Origin: Chelativorans sp. ZYF759
Lineage (GTDB): Bacteria; Pseudomonadota; Alphaproteobacteria; Rhizobiales; Rhizobiaceae
Assembly (NCBI RefSeq): GCF_012911015.1
Contig: NZ_WVVV01000002.1
Coordinates: forward strand, 175,624 to 239,623
DNA: 64,000 nt
Direction: 5' to 3'
The position numbers were made by a program, and so were the translations under genes. Shown piece after piece: positions 9,193 to 19,099 of this stretch (positions within the stretch are counted from its first letter, which is position 1; the number at the start of each line of letters is the position of its first letter). The notes beneath the pieces were generated by a model that searched no databases, had not been told where the DNA came from, and saw nothing but the letters and a program-made list of their open reading frames with translations.

Positions 9193-9584
9193 TTGTTGAC
9201 GCCAGTGCCGCCGTGCCGGTCCTCGTCAATCATGCGCTGACCGAACAGGCACGCTCGGTGCTCGCCGGAAGAGATCTCAGTGGGCCCGCGCTGATCCTGA
9301 CGGAGACGGCCAACGCCTTGTGGAAGTATGCAATCAGCGGCGGAATGACTGCAGAGCAGATCAATGCGGCCATCCGCCAGATACATTCAATCGTCCATAC
9401 GGTCCCTGATGAAACCATTATGGCGCAGGCCGTAAAACTGGCGGTCGCGCACCGCCATCCGGTTTACGCCTGCCTCTACCTCGCCCTTGAGAGGCGCGCG
9501 CCGCTGGCGACCGCCGACCGCCGCATGGCCGCCCTCGCCCAGCAACTTCTCATCCCAACAGAACTGATCGAGCCTGATTCATGA
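9189..9584 (+). CDS. vapC: VapC/FitB-type PIN-domain toxin, probably catalytically dead
   Basis: A 131-residue PIN-domain protein, normal length for VapC ribonucleases. The acidic residues Asp4 (MIVDAS), Glu39 (LTETANA) and Asp110 (TADRRM) are kept. The normally invariant motif HPVYDCLYLAL reads HPVYACLYLAL: the third metal-binding Asp is Ala94, codon GCC at 9468-9470, one base from GAC. Loss of this residue usually abolishes RNase activity. The ATG overlaps the antitoxin stop, and the toxin stop overlaps the fghA start (ATGA), so the gene sits in an apparent three-gene transcript. Likely a decaying toxin freed from the need for a working antitoxin. Confidence 0.85.
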   Translation: MIVDASAAVPVLVNHALTEQARSVLAGRDLSGPALILTETANALWKYAISGGMTAEQINAAIRQIHSIVHTVPDETIMAQAVKLAVAHRHPVYACLYLALERRAPLATADRRMAALAQQLLIPTELIEPDS

Positions 9585-10417
9585 AAACCATCTCCACCGC
9601 AAAATCCCATGGCGGCACCCAGGGTGTCTATTCCCACGCCTCCGATGCCTGCGGCTGCGACATGACCTTCGCCGTCTTCGTCCCGCCTCAGGCGGAGCAT
9701 GGCCCCTGCCCCGTGGTCTGGTATCTGTCCGGTCTCACCTGCACCCATGCCAATGTGATGGAAAAGGGCGAGTACCGGCGCTGGGCCGCCGAACTCGGGG
9801 TAATCGTCGTCTGTCCCGACACCAGCCCGCGCGGCGATGATGTGCCGGACGAAAAGGACAACTGGCAGTTCGGCAAGGGTGCGGGCTTTTATGTCGATGC
9901 CACCCAGTCGCCCTACGACAAGAACTACCGCATGTACTCCTACGTGACGGAAGAGCTGCCGAAGCTGATCGGCGCGCACTTCCCGGCCGACATGAACCGT
10001 CAGTCGATCTTCGGACATTCCATGGGCGGCCATGGCGCCATGACGATCGCGCTTCTCCATCCCGACCGTTTCAAGGCCTGCTCGGCCTTTGCCCCCATCG
10101 TCAACCCGATGACCGCCGGTTGGTCGAAGGGCGCCTTCGAACGCTATCTCGGCCCCGACCAGGCCACCTGGCGCCGGCACGATGCGTGCGCCTTGGTCGA
10201 GGACGGTGCGCGGTTCCCTGAATTCCTGATCGACCAGGGCACCGCCGACGGCTTCCTGGACGAGGGTCTGAGACCCTGGCTGTTCGAAGCAGCCTGCAAG
10301 GATACCGGCATCGCCCTGACTCTGAGAATGCAGGAAGGTTATGACCATTCCTACTTCTTCATTTCCTCCTTCATGGAAGACCATCTGCGCTGGCACGCCG
10401 AGCGCCTGAAACGCTAG
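9581..10417 (+). CDS. fghA: S-formylglutathione hydrolase
   Basis: A 278-residue cytoplasmic serine esterase that hydrolyses S-formylglutathione to formate and glutathione, the last step of glutathione-dependent formaldehyde oxidation. Family signatures are YLSGLTCTHAN and FGHSMGGHGA. The triad is Ser147, Asp223 (TADGFL) and His256 (YDHSYFF), at positions normal for the family. The ATG overlaps the vapC stop codon; no separate promoter was seen, so it may be co-transcribed with the toxin-antitoxin genes. The partner S-hydroxymethylglutathione dehydrogenase is not in the window. Confidence 0.95.
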   Translation: MKTISTAKSHGGTQGVYSHASDACGCDMTFAVFVPPQAEHGPCPVVWYLSGLTCTHANVMEKGEYRRWAAELGVIVVCPDTSPRGDDVPDEKDNWQFGKGAGFYVDATQSPYDKNYRMYSYVTEELPKLIGAHFPADMNRQSIFGHSMGGHGAMTIALLHPDRFKACSAFAPIVNPMTAGWSKGAFERYLGPDQATWRRHDACALVEDGARFPEFLIDQGTADGFLDEGLRPWLFEAACKDTGIALTLRMQEGYDHSYFFISSFMEDHLRWHAERLKR

Positions 10418-10539
10418 TCGGACCCAAATCGCCATCGGGCGGTTGAAAGCCCGGTCCCGGACGCCCATGCTTCAGCCACGACGCGTGCGCGGCCAGATTG
10501 CGCGCCCGTCTTCGCGAACGGAATGAAGGGGGAGAAAAT

Positions 10540-10920
10540 ATGCCCGACACCGCCACGATCTATTCCGGCAGTCCCGATCTCGACACGATGGGCGGGCGGC
10601 TTTCGCGTGCCCGCGATGCGCTCGGCCTGTCCGCCGCCCAACTGGCGCGCCGCCTCGGCGTGCAGACATCGACAATCAGCGCATGGGAGACCGATCGCTC
10701 CCAGCCCCGCGCCAACCGGCTCAGCATGCTGGCCGGCGTGCTGAATGTCAGCCCGTCCTGGATCCTGCACGGCGTGGGCACCGCCCCGGTCGAGGACACG
10801 CGGCCCGAGGCCGTGCGTGCGCTCGAATCCCAATTGGACCGCATGAAGCAGCTCCATGCGGAGATGGGCGAGATCATCAGCCAGTTCGAGATCGAACTCG
10901 GATCGCTCGCGGACCGCTGA
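10540..10920 (+). CDS. XRE-family helix-turn-helix regulator
   Basis: A 126-residue protein with an HTH_3/XRE domain at about residues 18-75 (GRLSRARDALGLSAAQLAR, then TSTISAWETDRSQPRANRL). A short helical tail, LESQLDRMKQLHAEMGEIISQFE, probably mediates dimer formation. AGGGGGAG precedes the ATG closely. It stands alone between fghA and the glycine riboswitch. Target genes are unknown; control of the downstream gcv genes is possible but unsupported. Confidence 0.85.
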   Translation: MPDTATIYSGSPDLDTMGGRLSRARDALGLSAAQLARRLGVQTSTISAWETDRSQPRANRLSMLAGVLNVSPSWILHGVGTAPVEDTRPEAVRALESQLDRMKQLHAEMGEIISQFEIELGSLADR

Positions 10921-11000
10921 TTGCCGATCAGCGCAGGTGACAAGTCGTCGCGCTTGGGCTAGCGTCCGACTCGTCGAGGGCGCGAATGCCCTGCCATCTC

Positions 11001-11180
11001 GCGGGAGAGAGCAGCCTGTGCTGCCGCCGAAGGGGAAATCGCCCGAAATCTCTCAGGCAAGAAGAACCGTGAGACGGACAAGACGCTCTGGAAAGTCGGG
11101 GACGCATCCCCGCGCCGAAGGTGTAAGCGCTGCCGACAGGGTTCCGGGGCGCGAGTCTCTCAGGCTTCAGACAGAGGGGC
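11001..11180 (+). ncRNA. Tandem glycine riboswitch
   Basis: The 306-base gap before gcvT holds two successive glycine aptamers. The first begins GCGGGAGAGAGC, has GCCGCCGAAGGGG and AATCTCTCAGGCA, and ends in the linker up to GACGCTCTGGAAAG (about 11080-11095). The second has GCGCCGAAGGTGTAAGC, GAGTCTCTCAGGCTTCA and closes with GACAGAGGGG (to 11179). These are the conserved bulges of both halves of the gcvT riboswitch class. Downstream, ACCGC-TCGC-GCGGT (11191-11204) could be the switching hairpin just before the ribosome site. Glycine binding is expected to turn on the glycine cleavage genes. Confidence 0.93.
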
Positions 11181-11226
11181 ACGACCAACGACCGCTCGCG
11201 CGGTCGCGTGCGACTCTGGAGGCCAC

Positions 11227-12327
11227 ATGGCGCAAACGGGCGAACTGAAGACACTTCCTCTCGATGCGATGCATCGCCGGGCCGGCGCCCGCTTCGGAGC
11301 CTTTGCCGGCTGGTCCATGCCGCTCACCTATCCCGACGGTGTGATGAAGGAGCATCTTCACACCCGCGAAAAGGCTGGCCTTTTCGACATCTCCCACATG
11401 AAGCTGTTTCTGGTCTCGGGCCCGGGCGCTGCTTCGGCGCTGGCGACCGCCTGTCCGTTCGATCCCGAGGCCCTTGGCGAGGGACAGTCGAAATACACCT
11501 TCTTCCTGAACGATCATGCCGGCATCATCGACGATCTGATCGTCACGAGACTCGGCGCCGACCGCTTCATGGTTGTCGCCAATGCCGGCAATGCCGAGAT
11601 TGACCAGCGCCATCTCGAGCTGGTCCGCGTCGATCTGGCCTGGACATTGAAGCCGCTCGACCGCGTCTTCCTCGCCCTCCAGGGCCCTGCCGCCGAAGAC
11701 GTGTTGAAGGAGGCCGGACTCGACCTGTCCGATCTCACCTTCATGGAGGGTCGCGAACCGCGCGAAGGCTGGTTTGCCACCCGCTCGGGCTATACGGGCG
11801 AGGACGGTTTCGAGGTGGCCCTGCCGCCCGAGGAGGCCGAAGCCTTCGCCGCGGAACTGCTGGCCGACGAGCGCGTCGCCTGGATCGGGCTTGCCGCCCG
11901 CGACAGCCTTCGCCTCGAAGCCGGTCTCTGCCTGCACGGGCAGGACATCACACCCGATACCACACCGCTCGAAGCAGGCCTGATGTGGGCGATCCCCAAG
12001 GCGCTCAGGGCGAATGGCCGGTTCATCGGCGCCGAGGCCCTGCGCCAGCGGCTTGCCGGAAGCCCTGAAGAACGGCGGGTCGGCATCAAGCCCGAAGGCC
12101 GCCAGCCCGTGCGCCCGGGAACGGTCCTCTTCGACCAGGATGATCGCGAGATCGGCCGCGTCACCTCCGGCGGCTTCGGCCCCTCGGCAGGCTTTCCCGT
12201 GGCCATGGGCTATGTCGCGGGCGAAAGCCGGCCCGGTCGCCAGATATTCGCCGATGTGCGCGGCAAGCGCCTGCCGGTCGAAATCCACGCTCTGCCCTTC
12301 ACGCCGCATCGCTACCGCAAAGGATAA
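11227..12327 (+). CDS. gcvT: Aminomethyltransferase, glycine cleavage T-protein
   Basis: A 366-residue GcvT. It moves the methylene group from the aminomethyl-lipoyl H-protein to tetrahydrofolate and releases ammonia. Recognisable segments are FAGWSMPLTYPDGVMKEHLHTR, LFDISHMKLF, YTFFLNDHAGIIDDLIV, SGYTGEDGFEVA and DSLRLEAGLCLHGQDI. The start follows CTGGAGG directly. The gene is preceded by a glycine riboswitch and followed by gcvH after 6 bases. Length and motifs are normal. Confidence 0.97.
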   Translation: MAQTGELKTLPLDAMHRRAGARFGAFAGWSMPLTYPDGVMKEHLHTREKAGLFDISHMKLFLVSGPGAASALATACPFDPEALGEGQSKYTFFLNDHAGIIDDLIVTRLGADRFMVVANAGNAEIDQRHLELVRVDLAWTLKPLDRVFLALQGPAAEDVLKEAGLDLSDLTFMEGREPREGWFATRSGYTGEDGFEVALPPEEAEAFAAELLADERVAWIGLAARDSLRLEAGLCLHGQDITPDTTPLEAGLMWAIPKALRANGRFIGAEALRQRLAGSPEERRVGIKPEGRQPVRPGTVLFDQDDREIGRVTSGGFGPSAGFPVAMGYVAGESRPGRQIFADVRGKRLPVEIHALPFTPHRYRKG

Positions 12328-12333
12328 GCTCAC

Positions 12334-12702
12334 ATGGCAACCACGTATTTCACCGAAGATCACGAATGGGTCCGCGTCGAGGGCGGCGAGGCCACGGTCG
12401 GCATTACCGACTACGCCCAGGAGCAGCTTGGCGATCTTGTCTTCGTCGAACTGCCGGAGACGGGCAGGACCCTGGCGAAGGGCGACACGGCCGTCGTGGT
12501 GGAATCCGTCAAGGCCGCCTCCGACGTCTACGCCCCTGTCGATGGCGAGATCACCGCCGTCAACGACGCGCTGTCGGATGATCCCGCACTGGTCAATTCC
12601 TCGGCTACCGACAAGGGCTGGCTCTGGAAGATGAAGCTGTCCGACGAAAGCCAGCTCGAAGGGCTGATGGACGAGGCCGGTTACAAGGCCACGCTGGAAT
12701 AG
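12334..12702 (+). CDS. gcvH: Glycine cleavage H-protein
   Basis: A 122-residue lipoyl-carrier protein. The lipoylated lysine is Lys60 in [15 protein letters not shown], the standard motif. H-protein shuttles the aminomethyl group between GcvP, GcvT and the shared L-protein. Lipoylation would use the octanoyltransferase LipB encoded at 56.8 kb in this window. It is cotranscribed with gcvT and gcvP. Confidence 0.97.
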   Translation: MATTYFTEDHEWVRVEGGEATVGITDYAQEQLGDLVFVELPETGRTLAKGDTAVVVESVKAASDVYAPVDGEITAVNDALSDDPALVNSSATDKGWLWKMKLSDESQLEGLMDEAGYKATLE

Positions 12703-12733
12703 CCCTGAACATACCCTCCAACAGGAGATGATG

Positions 12734-15535
12734 ATGAGTGAAGCGAATCTGACATTCGGCGACCGCCATGTGGGTCCTGGCCGCAACGACCTGAGGTCGA
12801 TGCTGGCCACCCTCGGCGTCACCTCCCTGGAGACCCTCATCTCGCAGGCCGTGCCGCAATCGATCCGGCTGGAACGCCCGCTCGACCTGCCGGCCGCCGC
12901 CAGCGAGCACGCCGCACTGGCGGAGCTCTCGGACATCATGGGCCGCAACACCATGCTGAAGAGCTTCATCGGCGCCGGCTACCATGGCTGCCTGGTGCCG
13001 CCCGTCATCCAGCGCAACCTGTTCGAGAACCCCGCCTGGTACACCGCCTACACCCCGTATCAGGCCGAGATCAGCCAGGGACGGCTCGAGATGCTGTTCC
13101 ACTTCCAGACGCTGGTCACCGAACTCACCGGCCTGCCCGTAGCCTCCGCCTCGCTGCTGGACGAGGCGAGCGCGGTGGCCGAGGCCGTCGGGATCGCCTA
13201 TCGCCATCACCGCCAGAAGCGCCACAAGATTTCCATTGCCGGCGAGATGCTCCCGCAGACAATGGATGTCGTCGCCACGCGCGCCGAGCCGTTGGACATC
13301 GAACTGGGCAACGGCACCGTTGACGCGGAAACGGCGGCCCTGATCGTGCCCTGGCCGGACAGCCGCGGCGTCTTCGTCGACCACAAGGGTCTTATTGCCA
13401 AGGCGCGCGAACTCGACGTCCTGGTCGTCTTCGTCGCCGACCCGCTGGCGCTCGCGGTCTCGGACTCACCGGCCTCTCTGGGCGCCGATATCGCCGTCGG
13501 CTCCATGCAGCGTTTCGGCGTGCCCATGGGTTATGGCGGCCCGCATGCCGCCTATTGCGCCGTGGCCGAAAAGCTGACCCGCCTGATGCCCGGCCGCATC
13601 GTCGGCCAATCGGTCGACGCGCATGGCCGCCCTGGCTACCGCCTGGCGCTGCAGACGCGCGAACAGCACATCCGCCGCGACAAGGCGACCTCCAACATCT
13701 GCACCGCGCAGGCGCTGCTGGCCAACATGGCCGCCGCCTACGCGATCTGGCATGGACCGAAGGGCCTGCAGGCCGTCGCCGACCGCATCCACGGCCTGGC
13801 CGCGCGCTTCTCGCAAGCCATGCGTGAAGCCGGGCTGGCAACCGCCCCGGGCGGCTTCTTCGACACGATCACTGTCGCCGCCAAGGGCGGCGCGCAGGAC
13901 CTTGCCGCGAAAGCTCAGGAAGGCGGCCGCCTTCTGCGCGTCCTCGACGAGGACCACGTCGCGATCACCTTCGACGAATGCTCCAACGAAGACGATCTGG
14001 CCGCGCTGGCGGCACTCTTTGGTGCAGATGTTCCGGCCAGGGCAACCCCGGCACTGCCCGGCAGCCGTCGTGGCGACGCGTTCATGACCCAGCCGGTCTT
14101 CCACGAAAATCGCTCCGAAACCGAGATGATGCGCTTCCTGCGCCGGCTCGCCGACAAGGATCTGGCGCTCGACCGAGCGATGATCCCGCTCGGCTCCTGC
14201 ACGATGAAACTGAACGCGGCCGCCGAGATGATGCCGGTCTCCTGGCCTCAGGTGGCCGGCCTCCACCCCTTCGCGCCCGCCGCCCACGCCGCGGGCTACC
14301 GCCGGATGGCCGACGATCTGGAGCGTTGGCTGGCAGAGATCACCGGCTTCGATGCCGTCTCGCTGCAGCCCAATGCCGGCAGCCAGGGCGAATATGCCGG
14401 CCTGCTCGCCATCCGCCGCTACCACCGCGAGCGCGGCGAAACCGAGCGCACCGTCTGCCTGATCCCTTCTTCCGCCCACGGCACCAATCCGGCCAGCGCC
14501 TCCATGGCCGGCATGGACGTCGTCGTCGTGCGATGCACCGACGAAGGCGACATCGACATCGACGACCTCAAGGCCAAGGCCGAACAGCATGCCGAGCGGC
14601 TGGCGGCGCTGATGATCACCTATCCCTCCACCCACGGCGTCTTCGAGGAAGGCGTCAAGGACATCTGTGCCGTCGTCCATGCGCATGGCGGACAGGTCTA
14701 TCTGGATGGGGCGAACCTCAACGCCATGGTCGGGCTGGCACGGCCGGGCGACCTCGGCGCCGATGTCTGCCACATGAACCTGCACAAGACCTTCTGCATC
14801 CCGCATGGCGGGGGTGGACCGGGCATCGGCCCGATCGGCGTCAGGTCGCATCTGCAGCCCTATCTGCCGGGCCATGTCGAACAAGGCACCAGCCACGCCG
14901 TGGCGGCCGCACCGCTCGGCAGCGCCTCGATCCTGCCGATCACCTGGATGTATATCCGCATGATGGGGGCAAGCGGCCTGAAACACGCCACCGAGGTCGC
15001 AATCCTCTCGGCCAACTACATCGCCGAAAAGCTCAAGGCGCACTACCCCGTGCTCTACAAGGGCCGCAACGGGCGCGTCGCGCATGAATGCATCCTCGAC
15101 ACGCGTGTGCTGAAGGAAAAGGCCGGCATCGGCGTCGAGGATGTCGCCAAGCGCCTCATCGACTACGGTTTTCACGCGCCCACCATGTCCTGGCCGGTGG
15201 CCGGTACGCTGATGGTGGAGCCGACCGAATCCGAACCCAAAGCCGAACTCGATCGCTTCTGCGAGGCCATGATTGCCATTGCCGAGGAGACCGAACGTGT
15301 CGCCAAAGGCGAATGGCCGAAGGACGACAATCCCCTCGTCAACGCGCCCCATACGGCCGAGGAAGCGGTTGCAGACGAGTGGACGCATGCCTATCCGCGC
15401 AGGCTCGCCGTATTGCCGGCCGGCGATGGCGCGGCGACGTCCAAATACTGGCCGCCGGTGTCGCGCATCGACAATGTCGCGGGAGACCGCAACCTTGTCT
15501 GCGCCTGCCCGCCGATCGAGGCTTTGGCCAGTTGA
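12734..15535 (+). CDS. gcvP: Glycine dehydrogenase (decarboxylating), P-protein, single-chain type
   Basis: A 933-residue full-length P-protein (the fused GcvPA-GcvPB form). It uses pyridoxal phosphate to decarboxylate glycine and load the aminomethyl group on GcvH. The PLP lysine lies in [16 protein letters not shown] near residue 685. Other landmarks are [35 protein letters not shown] and [14 protein letters not shown]. Three ATG codons stand in a row (12728, 12731, 12734); AGGAG at 12723-12727 touches the first, so the third has the right spacing. It ends 35 bases before the opposed lolD gene. Confidence 0.97.
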   Translation: MSEANLTFGDRHVGPGRNDLRSMLATLGVTSLETLISQAVPQSIRLERPLDLPAAASEHAALAELSDIMGRNTMLKSFIGAGYHGCLVPPVIQRNLFENPAWYTAYTPYQAEISQGRLEMLFHFQTLVTELTGLPVASASLLDEASAVAEAVGIAYRHHRQKRHKISIAGEMLPQTMDVVATRAEPLDIELGNGTVDAETAALIVPWPDSRGVFVDHKGLIAKARELDVLVVFVADPLALAVSDSPASLGADIAVGSMQRFGVPMGYGGPHAAYCAVAEKLTRLMPGRIVGQSVDAHGRPGYRLALQTREQHIRRDKATSNICTAQALLANMAAAYAIWHGPKGLQAVADRIHGLAARFSQAMREAGLATAPGGFFDTITVAAKGGAQDLAAKAQEGGRLLRVLDEDHVAITFDECSNEDDLAALAALFGADVPARATPALPGSRRGDAFMTQPVFHENRSETEMMRFLRRLADKDLALDRAMIPLGSCTMKLNAAAEMMPVSWPQVAGLHPFAPAAHAAGYRRMADDLERWLAEITGFDAVSLQPNAGSQGEYAGLLAIRRYHRERGETERTVCLIPSSAHGTNPASASMAGMDVVVVRCTDEGDIDIDDLKAKAEQHAERLAALMITYPSTHGVFEEGVKDICAVVHAHGGQVYLDGANLNAMVGLARPGDLGADVCHMNLHKTFCIPHGGGGPGIGPIGVRSHLQPYLPGHVEQGTSHAVAAAPLGSASILPITWMYIRMMGASGLKHATEVAILSANYIAEKLKAHYPVLYKGRNGRVAHECILDTRVLKEKAGIGVEDVAKRLIDYGFHAPTMSWPVAGTLMVEPTESEPKAELDRFCEAMIAIAEETERVAKGEWPKDDNPLVNAPHTAEEAVADEWTHAYPRRLAVLPAGDGAATSKYWPPVSRIDNVAGDRNLVCACPPIEALAS

Positions 15536-15541
15536 GGAGAT

Positions 15542-15567
15542 CGGGCGGAGCCGTTGCGCTCCGCCCG
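15542..15567. terminator. Shared hairpin between convergent gcvP and lolD
   Basis: A perfect 10-bp stem, CGGGCGGAGC / GCTCCGCCCG, with a 6-base loop fills the short gap between the two converging genes. There is no T-run on either side, so it may act as a transcription barrier or 3'-end stabiliser in both directions. Confidence 0.55.
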
Positions 15568-15570
15568 CCG

Positions 15571-16257
15571 TCACATGTCGACGATCTTGCCGCCCGCGAT
15601 CGTGATGCGGCGGTCCATGCGGCCCGCCAGCTCGTGATTGTGGGTGGCGATCAGAGCCGTGAGGCCGGACTGGCGCACCAGCGCCTCGAGCGCGGAAAAG
15701 ACATAGGCCGCGGTCTCGGGGTCCAGGTTGCCGGTCGGCTCGTCGGCGAGCAGCAGCAACGGTGCGTTGGCGACCGCGCGCGCGATGGCGACGCGCTGTT
15801 GTTCACCACCCGACAGCTCTGACGGCCGGTGATCGGACCGGTGGCCGATCTTCATGTAGTCGAGCAGCTCCGCCGCGCGCTGACCGGCCTCGGCCGGGGA
15901 AAGCCCCCGGATGAGCTGCGGCAGCATGATGTTCTCGAGCGCGGTGAATTCCGGCAGGAGATGGTGGAACTGGTAGACGAAGCCGATGTCGTTGCGGCGG
16001 ATGGCCGTGCGCGCGTCGTCACTCAGATCGCCGCAGGAGCGGCCGTTCAGGAATATCTCGCCGTCGTCCGGGCGCTCCAGCAGTCCCGCCAGATGCAGGA
16101 GTGTCGACTTGCCCGCCCCAGAGGGCGCCACCAGCGCCACCGTCTCGCCACGCCGCAGATGCACCTCGGCCGCATCGAGGATGACGAGCTCGCGCTCGCC
16201 CTGGTGATAGCGGCGGGAGATGCCCTTGAGCTCGAGCAGGCTGGTGCTGGCCATCAT
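15571..16257 (-). CDS. lolD: Lipoprotein-releasing ABC transporter ATP-binding protein
   Basis: A 228-residue ABC ATPase that powers release of outer-membrane lipoproteins from the inner membrane. It has Walker [14 protein letters not shown]-loop [12 protein letters not shown], signature [14 protein letters not shown] and Walker [13 protein letters not shown], close to the LolD consensus. The start ATGATG overlaps the lolC stop codon by 4 bases (ATGA), so translation is coupled. The gene order proS-lolC-lolD is common in alphaproteobacteria. Confidence 0.95.
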   Translation of the reverse strand: MMASTSLLELKGISRRYHQGERELVILDAAEVHLRRGETVALVAPSGAGKSTLLHLAGLLERPDDGEIFLNGRSCGDLSDDARTAIRRNDIGFVYQFHHLLPEFTALENIMLPQLIRGLSPAEAGQRAAELLDYMKIGHRSDHRPSELSGGEQQRVAIARAVANAPLLLLADEPTGNLDPETAAYVFSALEALVRQSGLTALIATHNHELAGRMDRRITIAGGKIVDM

Positions 16258-17558
16258 TCGTATCTCAATGCCTCGACGGGATCGATCTTTGCCGCCCGCC
16301 AGGCCGGAAGCAGCGTGGCGAAGAAGGACAGGACAAGCGCCATGATGACGACCGAAATCGTCTCGCCGGCATCCATGCGGGCCGGCAGCTGGCTCAGGAA
16401 ATAGAGTTCCGGATCGAAGATCCGCGTGCCCGACAGCCACGAGAAGAACTGGCGGATCGATTCGACATTGAGCACCACGATGATGCCGAGGATCACGCCC
16501 GCAAGCGTGCCGGTCACCCCGATCGCCGCCCCCGTCATCAGGAAGATGCGCATGATGGCGGCGCGGGTCGCCCCCATGGTGCGCAGGATGGCGATGTCGC
16601 GCCCCTTGTCCTTCACCAGCATGATCAGCCCCGAGATGATGTTGAGTGCGGCCACCAGAACGATCAGGGTCAGGATCATGAACATGACGTTGCGCTCCAC
16701 CTGCAGGGCGGAGAAGAACGTGGCGTTGCGCTGGCGCCAGTCGCTGATGATGATCTGCCGCTGGGCGGCTTCCTCGATGGCTGGCCGCATCTGGCCGACA
16801 GCGTCGGGATCGTCGACGAAGAGCTCGATCGAATGGGCGATGCCTTCGGCGTTGAAATAGAGCTGCGCCTCCTCCATCGGCATGTAGATGATGGCGGCGT
16901 CTATTTCCGACATGCCCACCTCGAAGATGGCGGCGATCGGATAGGTCTTCTGGCGGGGCGTGGTGCCGAACGGCGTCACATCGCCTTCCGGGGCGATGAG
17001 CGTGATCGGATCGCCCTGCATCAGCCCCAGCCGCTCGGCCATGCGCGAGCCCACGGCAATGCCCTCGCCGGCCGCGAAATTCACCAGCGATCCATGTTTG
17101 ATGTTCTCCGAGACGCTCGGCAGGCGCGTCAGATCCTCGGCCCGGATGCCGCGCACCAGCGCGCCCGTACCGGCACTCACCCGCCCTGAGGCGAAGACCT
17201 GACCCTCGATGAGCGGAATGGCGAGCTGCACGCCCGGCACGCCCTCGAGCCGCCCCGCGACCTCTGCATAATCCTCGAACGAACGGTCGATCGGCTGCAC
17301 CACCAGGTGGCCGTTGATGCCCAGGATCCTGTCCATCAGCTCGGCGCGGAACCCGTTCATCACCGCCATGACGATGATCAGCGTGGCCACGCCCAGCATG
17401 ATGCCGACGAATGAGATCGAGGCGATCACCGAGATCACCGTCTCCTTGCGGCGCGAACGCAGATAGCGCCACGCCACCATGCGCTCGAAGCCCGAGAAGG
17501 GACCTGCGCCGGGCGGCTTGCGTACCGGCACGCTTTCCTCGGCGACCGCTGTGCTCAT
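16254..17558 (-). CDS. lolC: Lipoprotein-releasing ABC transporter permease (LolC/E)
   Basis: A 434-residue inner-membrane protein of the LolC/E family (FtsX/MacB fold). It has one N-terminal helix after [20 protein letters not shown], a large periplasmic loop (about residues 65-285) and three C-terminal helices including [20 protein letters not shown] and the cytoplasmic [16 protein letters not shown] coupling helix. It ends [11 protein letters not shown], typical of the family. Only one permease gene is present, as usual in alphaproteobacteria, so it probably acts as a homodimer. The ATG shares one base with the proS stop codon (TGATG). Confidence 0.95.
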   Translation of the reverse strand: MSTAVAEESVPVRKPPGAGPFSGFERMVAWRYLRSRRKETVISVIASISFVGIMLGVATLIIVMAVMNGFRAELMDRILGINGHLVVQPIDRSFEDYAEVAGRLEGVPGVQLAIPLIEGQVFASGRVSAGTGALVRGIRAEDLTRLPSVSENIKHGSLVNFAAGEGIAVGSRMAERLGLMQGDPITLIAPEGDVTPFGTTPRQKTYPIAAIFEVGMSEIDAAIIYMPMEEAQLYFNAEGIAHSIELFVDDPDAVGQMRPAIEEAAQRQIIISDWRQRNATFFSALQVERNVMFMILTLIVLVAALNIISGLIMLVKDKGRDIAILRTMGATRAAIMRIFLMTGAAIGVTGTLAGVILGIIVVLNVESIRQFFSWLSGTRIFDPELYFLSQLPARMDAGETISVVIMALVLSFFATLLPAWRAAKIDPVEALRYE

Positions 17559-18883
17559 CAGGCGACTCCCAGCCTTGCGATGACCGAATCGGGCGACACC
17601 GTCTCGCGCTCGCCCGTGGCGCGATTCTTGATCTCGACTTCGCCCGCGGCGACGCCGCGTGGGCCGACGATGATCTGGTAGGGAAGCCCGATCAGGTCGG
17701 CGGTGGCGAATTTGCCCCCTGCCCTCTGGTCGGTGTCGTCGTACAGCACGTCGATGCCGGCGCGTCCCATTTCGCCGTAAAGCCGTTCGCACAGGCCGTC
17801 GCAGGCGTCGTCGCCCGCCTTCATGTTGATCAGCGCGACATCGAAGGGCGCCACCGAGCGCGGCCAGATGATGCCGTTCTCATCATGGCTCGCCTCGATG
17901 ATCCCGGCCACCAGCCGCGACGGGCCGATACCGTAGGATCCCATCGACACGGCATGTTCCTTGCCGTCGGGTCCCAGCACCTTGGCGCCCATCGGTTCGG
18001 AGTATTTCTGCCCGAAATGGAAGATGTGGCCTACCTCGATGCCGCGCGCCGCCAGCCGGTCGCTCTCGCCGACCTTCTCCCACTCGCCCTCGTCATGCAT
18101 GTCGTCGGTGGCCGCATAGGGAGTCGTCCACTGCGCCACGATCCCCGAAATCGCCGCGTCGTCGGAAAAATCGGTCTCCTCGCCCGGCACCGGCAGTTCC
18201 AGGTAGTGCCGGTCGCAGAACACAGCGCTTTCGCCGGTCTCGGCCAGGATGATGAACTCGTGGCTGAGGTCGCCACCGATCGGCCCGGTCTCGGCGCGCA
18301 TCGGAATGGCCTTCAGACCCATGCGCTCGAAGGTGCGCAGATAGGCGACGAACATGCGATTGTAAGCCGCCTTGGCGCCCTCGAAATCGAGGTCGAAGGA
18401 ATAGGCGTCCTTCATCAGGAACTCTCTGCTGCGCATCACACCGAAACGCGGACGCACCTCGTCCCGGAACTTCCACTGGATGTGATAGAGGTTCAGCGGC
18501 AGGTCCTTGTAGGACTTCACATGCGCGCGGAAGATGTCGGTGACCATTTCCTCGTTGGTCGGCCCGTAGAGCATGTCGCGCTCGTGCCGATCCTGGAGGC
18601 GAAGCATTTCTTTGCCATAGGCCTCGTAGCGCCCGCTCTCCATCCAAAGGTCCGCCGACTGAATGGTCGGCATCAGTATTTCATGCGCGCCCGACCTGTT
18701 CTGCTCTTCGCGGATGATCGCACAGACCTTGTCGAGTACTCGCTTGCCGAGCGGCAGCCAGGAGAAGGAGCCCGCCGCCTGCTGCTTGAGCATGCCTGCC
18801 CTGAGCATCAGCCGGTGCGAGACGATTTCCGCCTCGCGGGGGTTTTCCTTGAGGATGGGAAGAAAGAAGCGCGACAGCCGCAT
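17558..18883 (-). CDS. proS: Prolyl-tRNA synthetase, short alphaproteobacterial type
   Basis: A 441-residue class II synthetase. Motif 2 is seen in [23 protein letters not shown] and motif 3 in [15 protein letters not shown], with an anticodon-binding domain at the C-terminus. The usual bacterial ProS is about 570 residues with an editing INS domain between motifs 2 and 3; here only a short link is present, as in other alphaproteobacteria, so this enzyme lacks cis editing. It heads the proS-lolC-lolD unit. Confidence 0.96.
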   Translation of the reverse strand: MRLSRFFLPILKENPREAEIVSHRLMLRAGMLKQQAAGSFSWLPLGKRVLDKVCAIIREEQNRSGAHEILMPTIQSADLWMESGRYEAYGKEMLRLQDRHERDMLYGPTNEEMVTDIFRAHVKSYKDLPLNLYHIQWKFRDEVRPRFGVMRSREFLMKDAYSFDLDFEGAKAAYNRMFVAYLRTFERMGLKAIPMRAETGPIGGDLSHEFIILAETGESAVFCDRHYLELPVPGEETDFSDDAAISGIVAQWTTPYAATDDMHDEGEWEKVGESDRLAARGIEVGHIFHFGQKYSEPMGAKVLGPDGKEHAVSMGSYGIGPSRLVAGIIEASHDENGIIWPRSVAPFDVALINMKAGDDACDGLCERLYGEMGRAGIDVLYDDTDQRAGGKFATADLIGLPYQIIVGPRGVAAGEVEIKNRATGERETVSPDSVIARLGVA

Positions 18884-18999
18884 GGGAAATCCGTGAACAA
18901 AGAGGACGGCGCTGGAATCGCTGCCGTGCAGGCGTTCTGCATGGGCTTCTTAGCCATTTCAAGGCTTGTTGGAAACCCGACCTCGCAGCGGTCGCGTGC

Positions 19000-19045
19000 A
19001 TCCCGCGCGCGGGATCCTGCCAAAGAATTGTGCATTGCAGCACAA
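19000..19045. repeat. Two adjacent inverted repeats upstream of proS
   Basis: A perfect 16-bp palindrome, ATCCCGCGCGCGGGAT (19000-19015), is followed 10 bases later by ATTGTGC-ATTGCA-GCACAAT (19026-19045), a 7-bp inverted repeat with a 6-base centre. They lie in the 501-base region without a recognised gene between proS and nlpD. They could be protein-binding sites or RNA hairpins; no function is shown. Confidence 0.4.
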
Positions 19046-19099
19046 TCCATTGGCAATCACGAGAAATTTCCTAGTGACAAACGCAACGATCATGTTCTA

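Noticed and set aside
8930..9199. The unshifted 89-codon antitoxin frame taken as an intact protein
   Set aside because: After residue 29 it becomes Arg/Ser-rich with no resemblance to antitoxins, while the shifted frame restores a family-like tail and the ATGA junction.
13466..15574. A 702-codon minus-strand frame inside gcvP
   Set aside because: It is fully antisense to a well-conserved enzyme, with typical shadow composition (HHGRR-rich) and no family motif.
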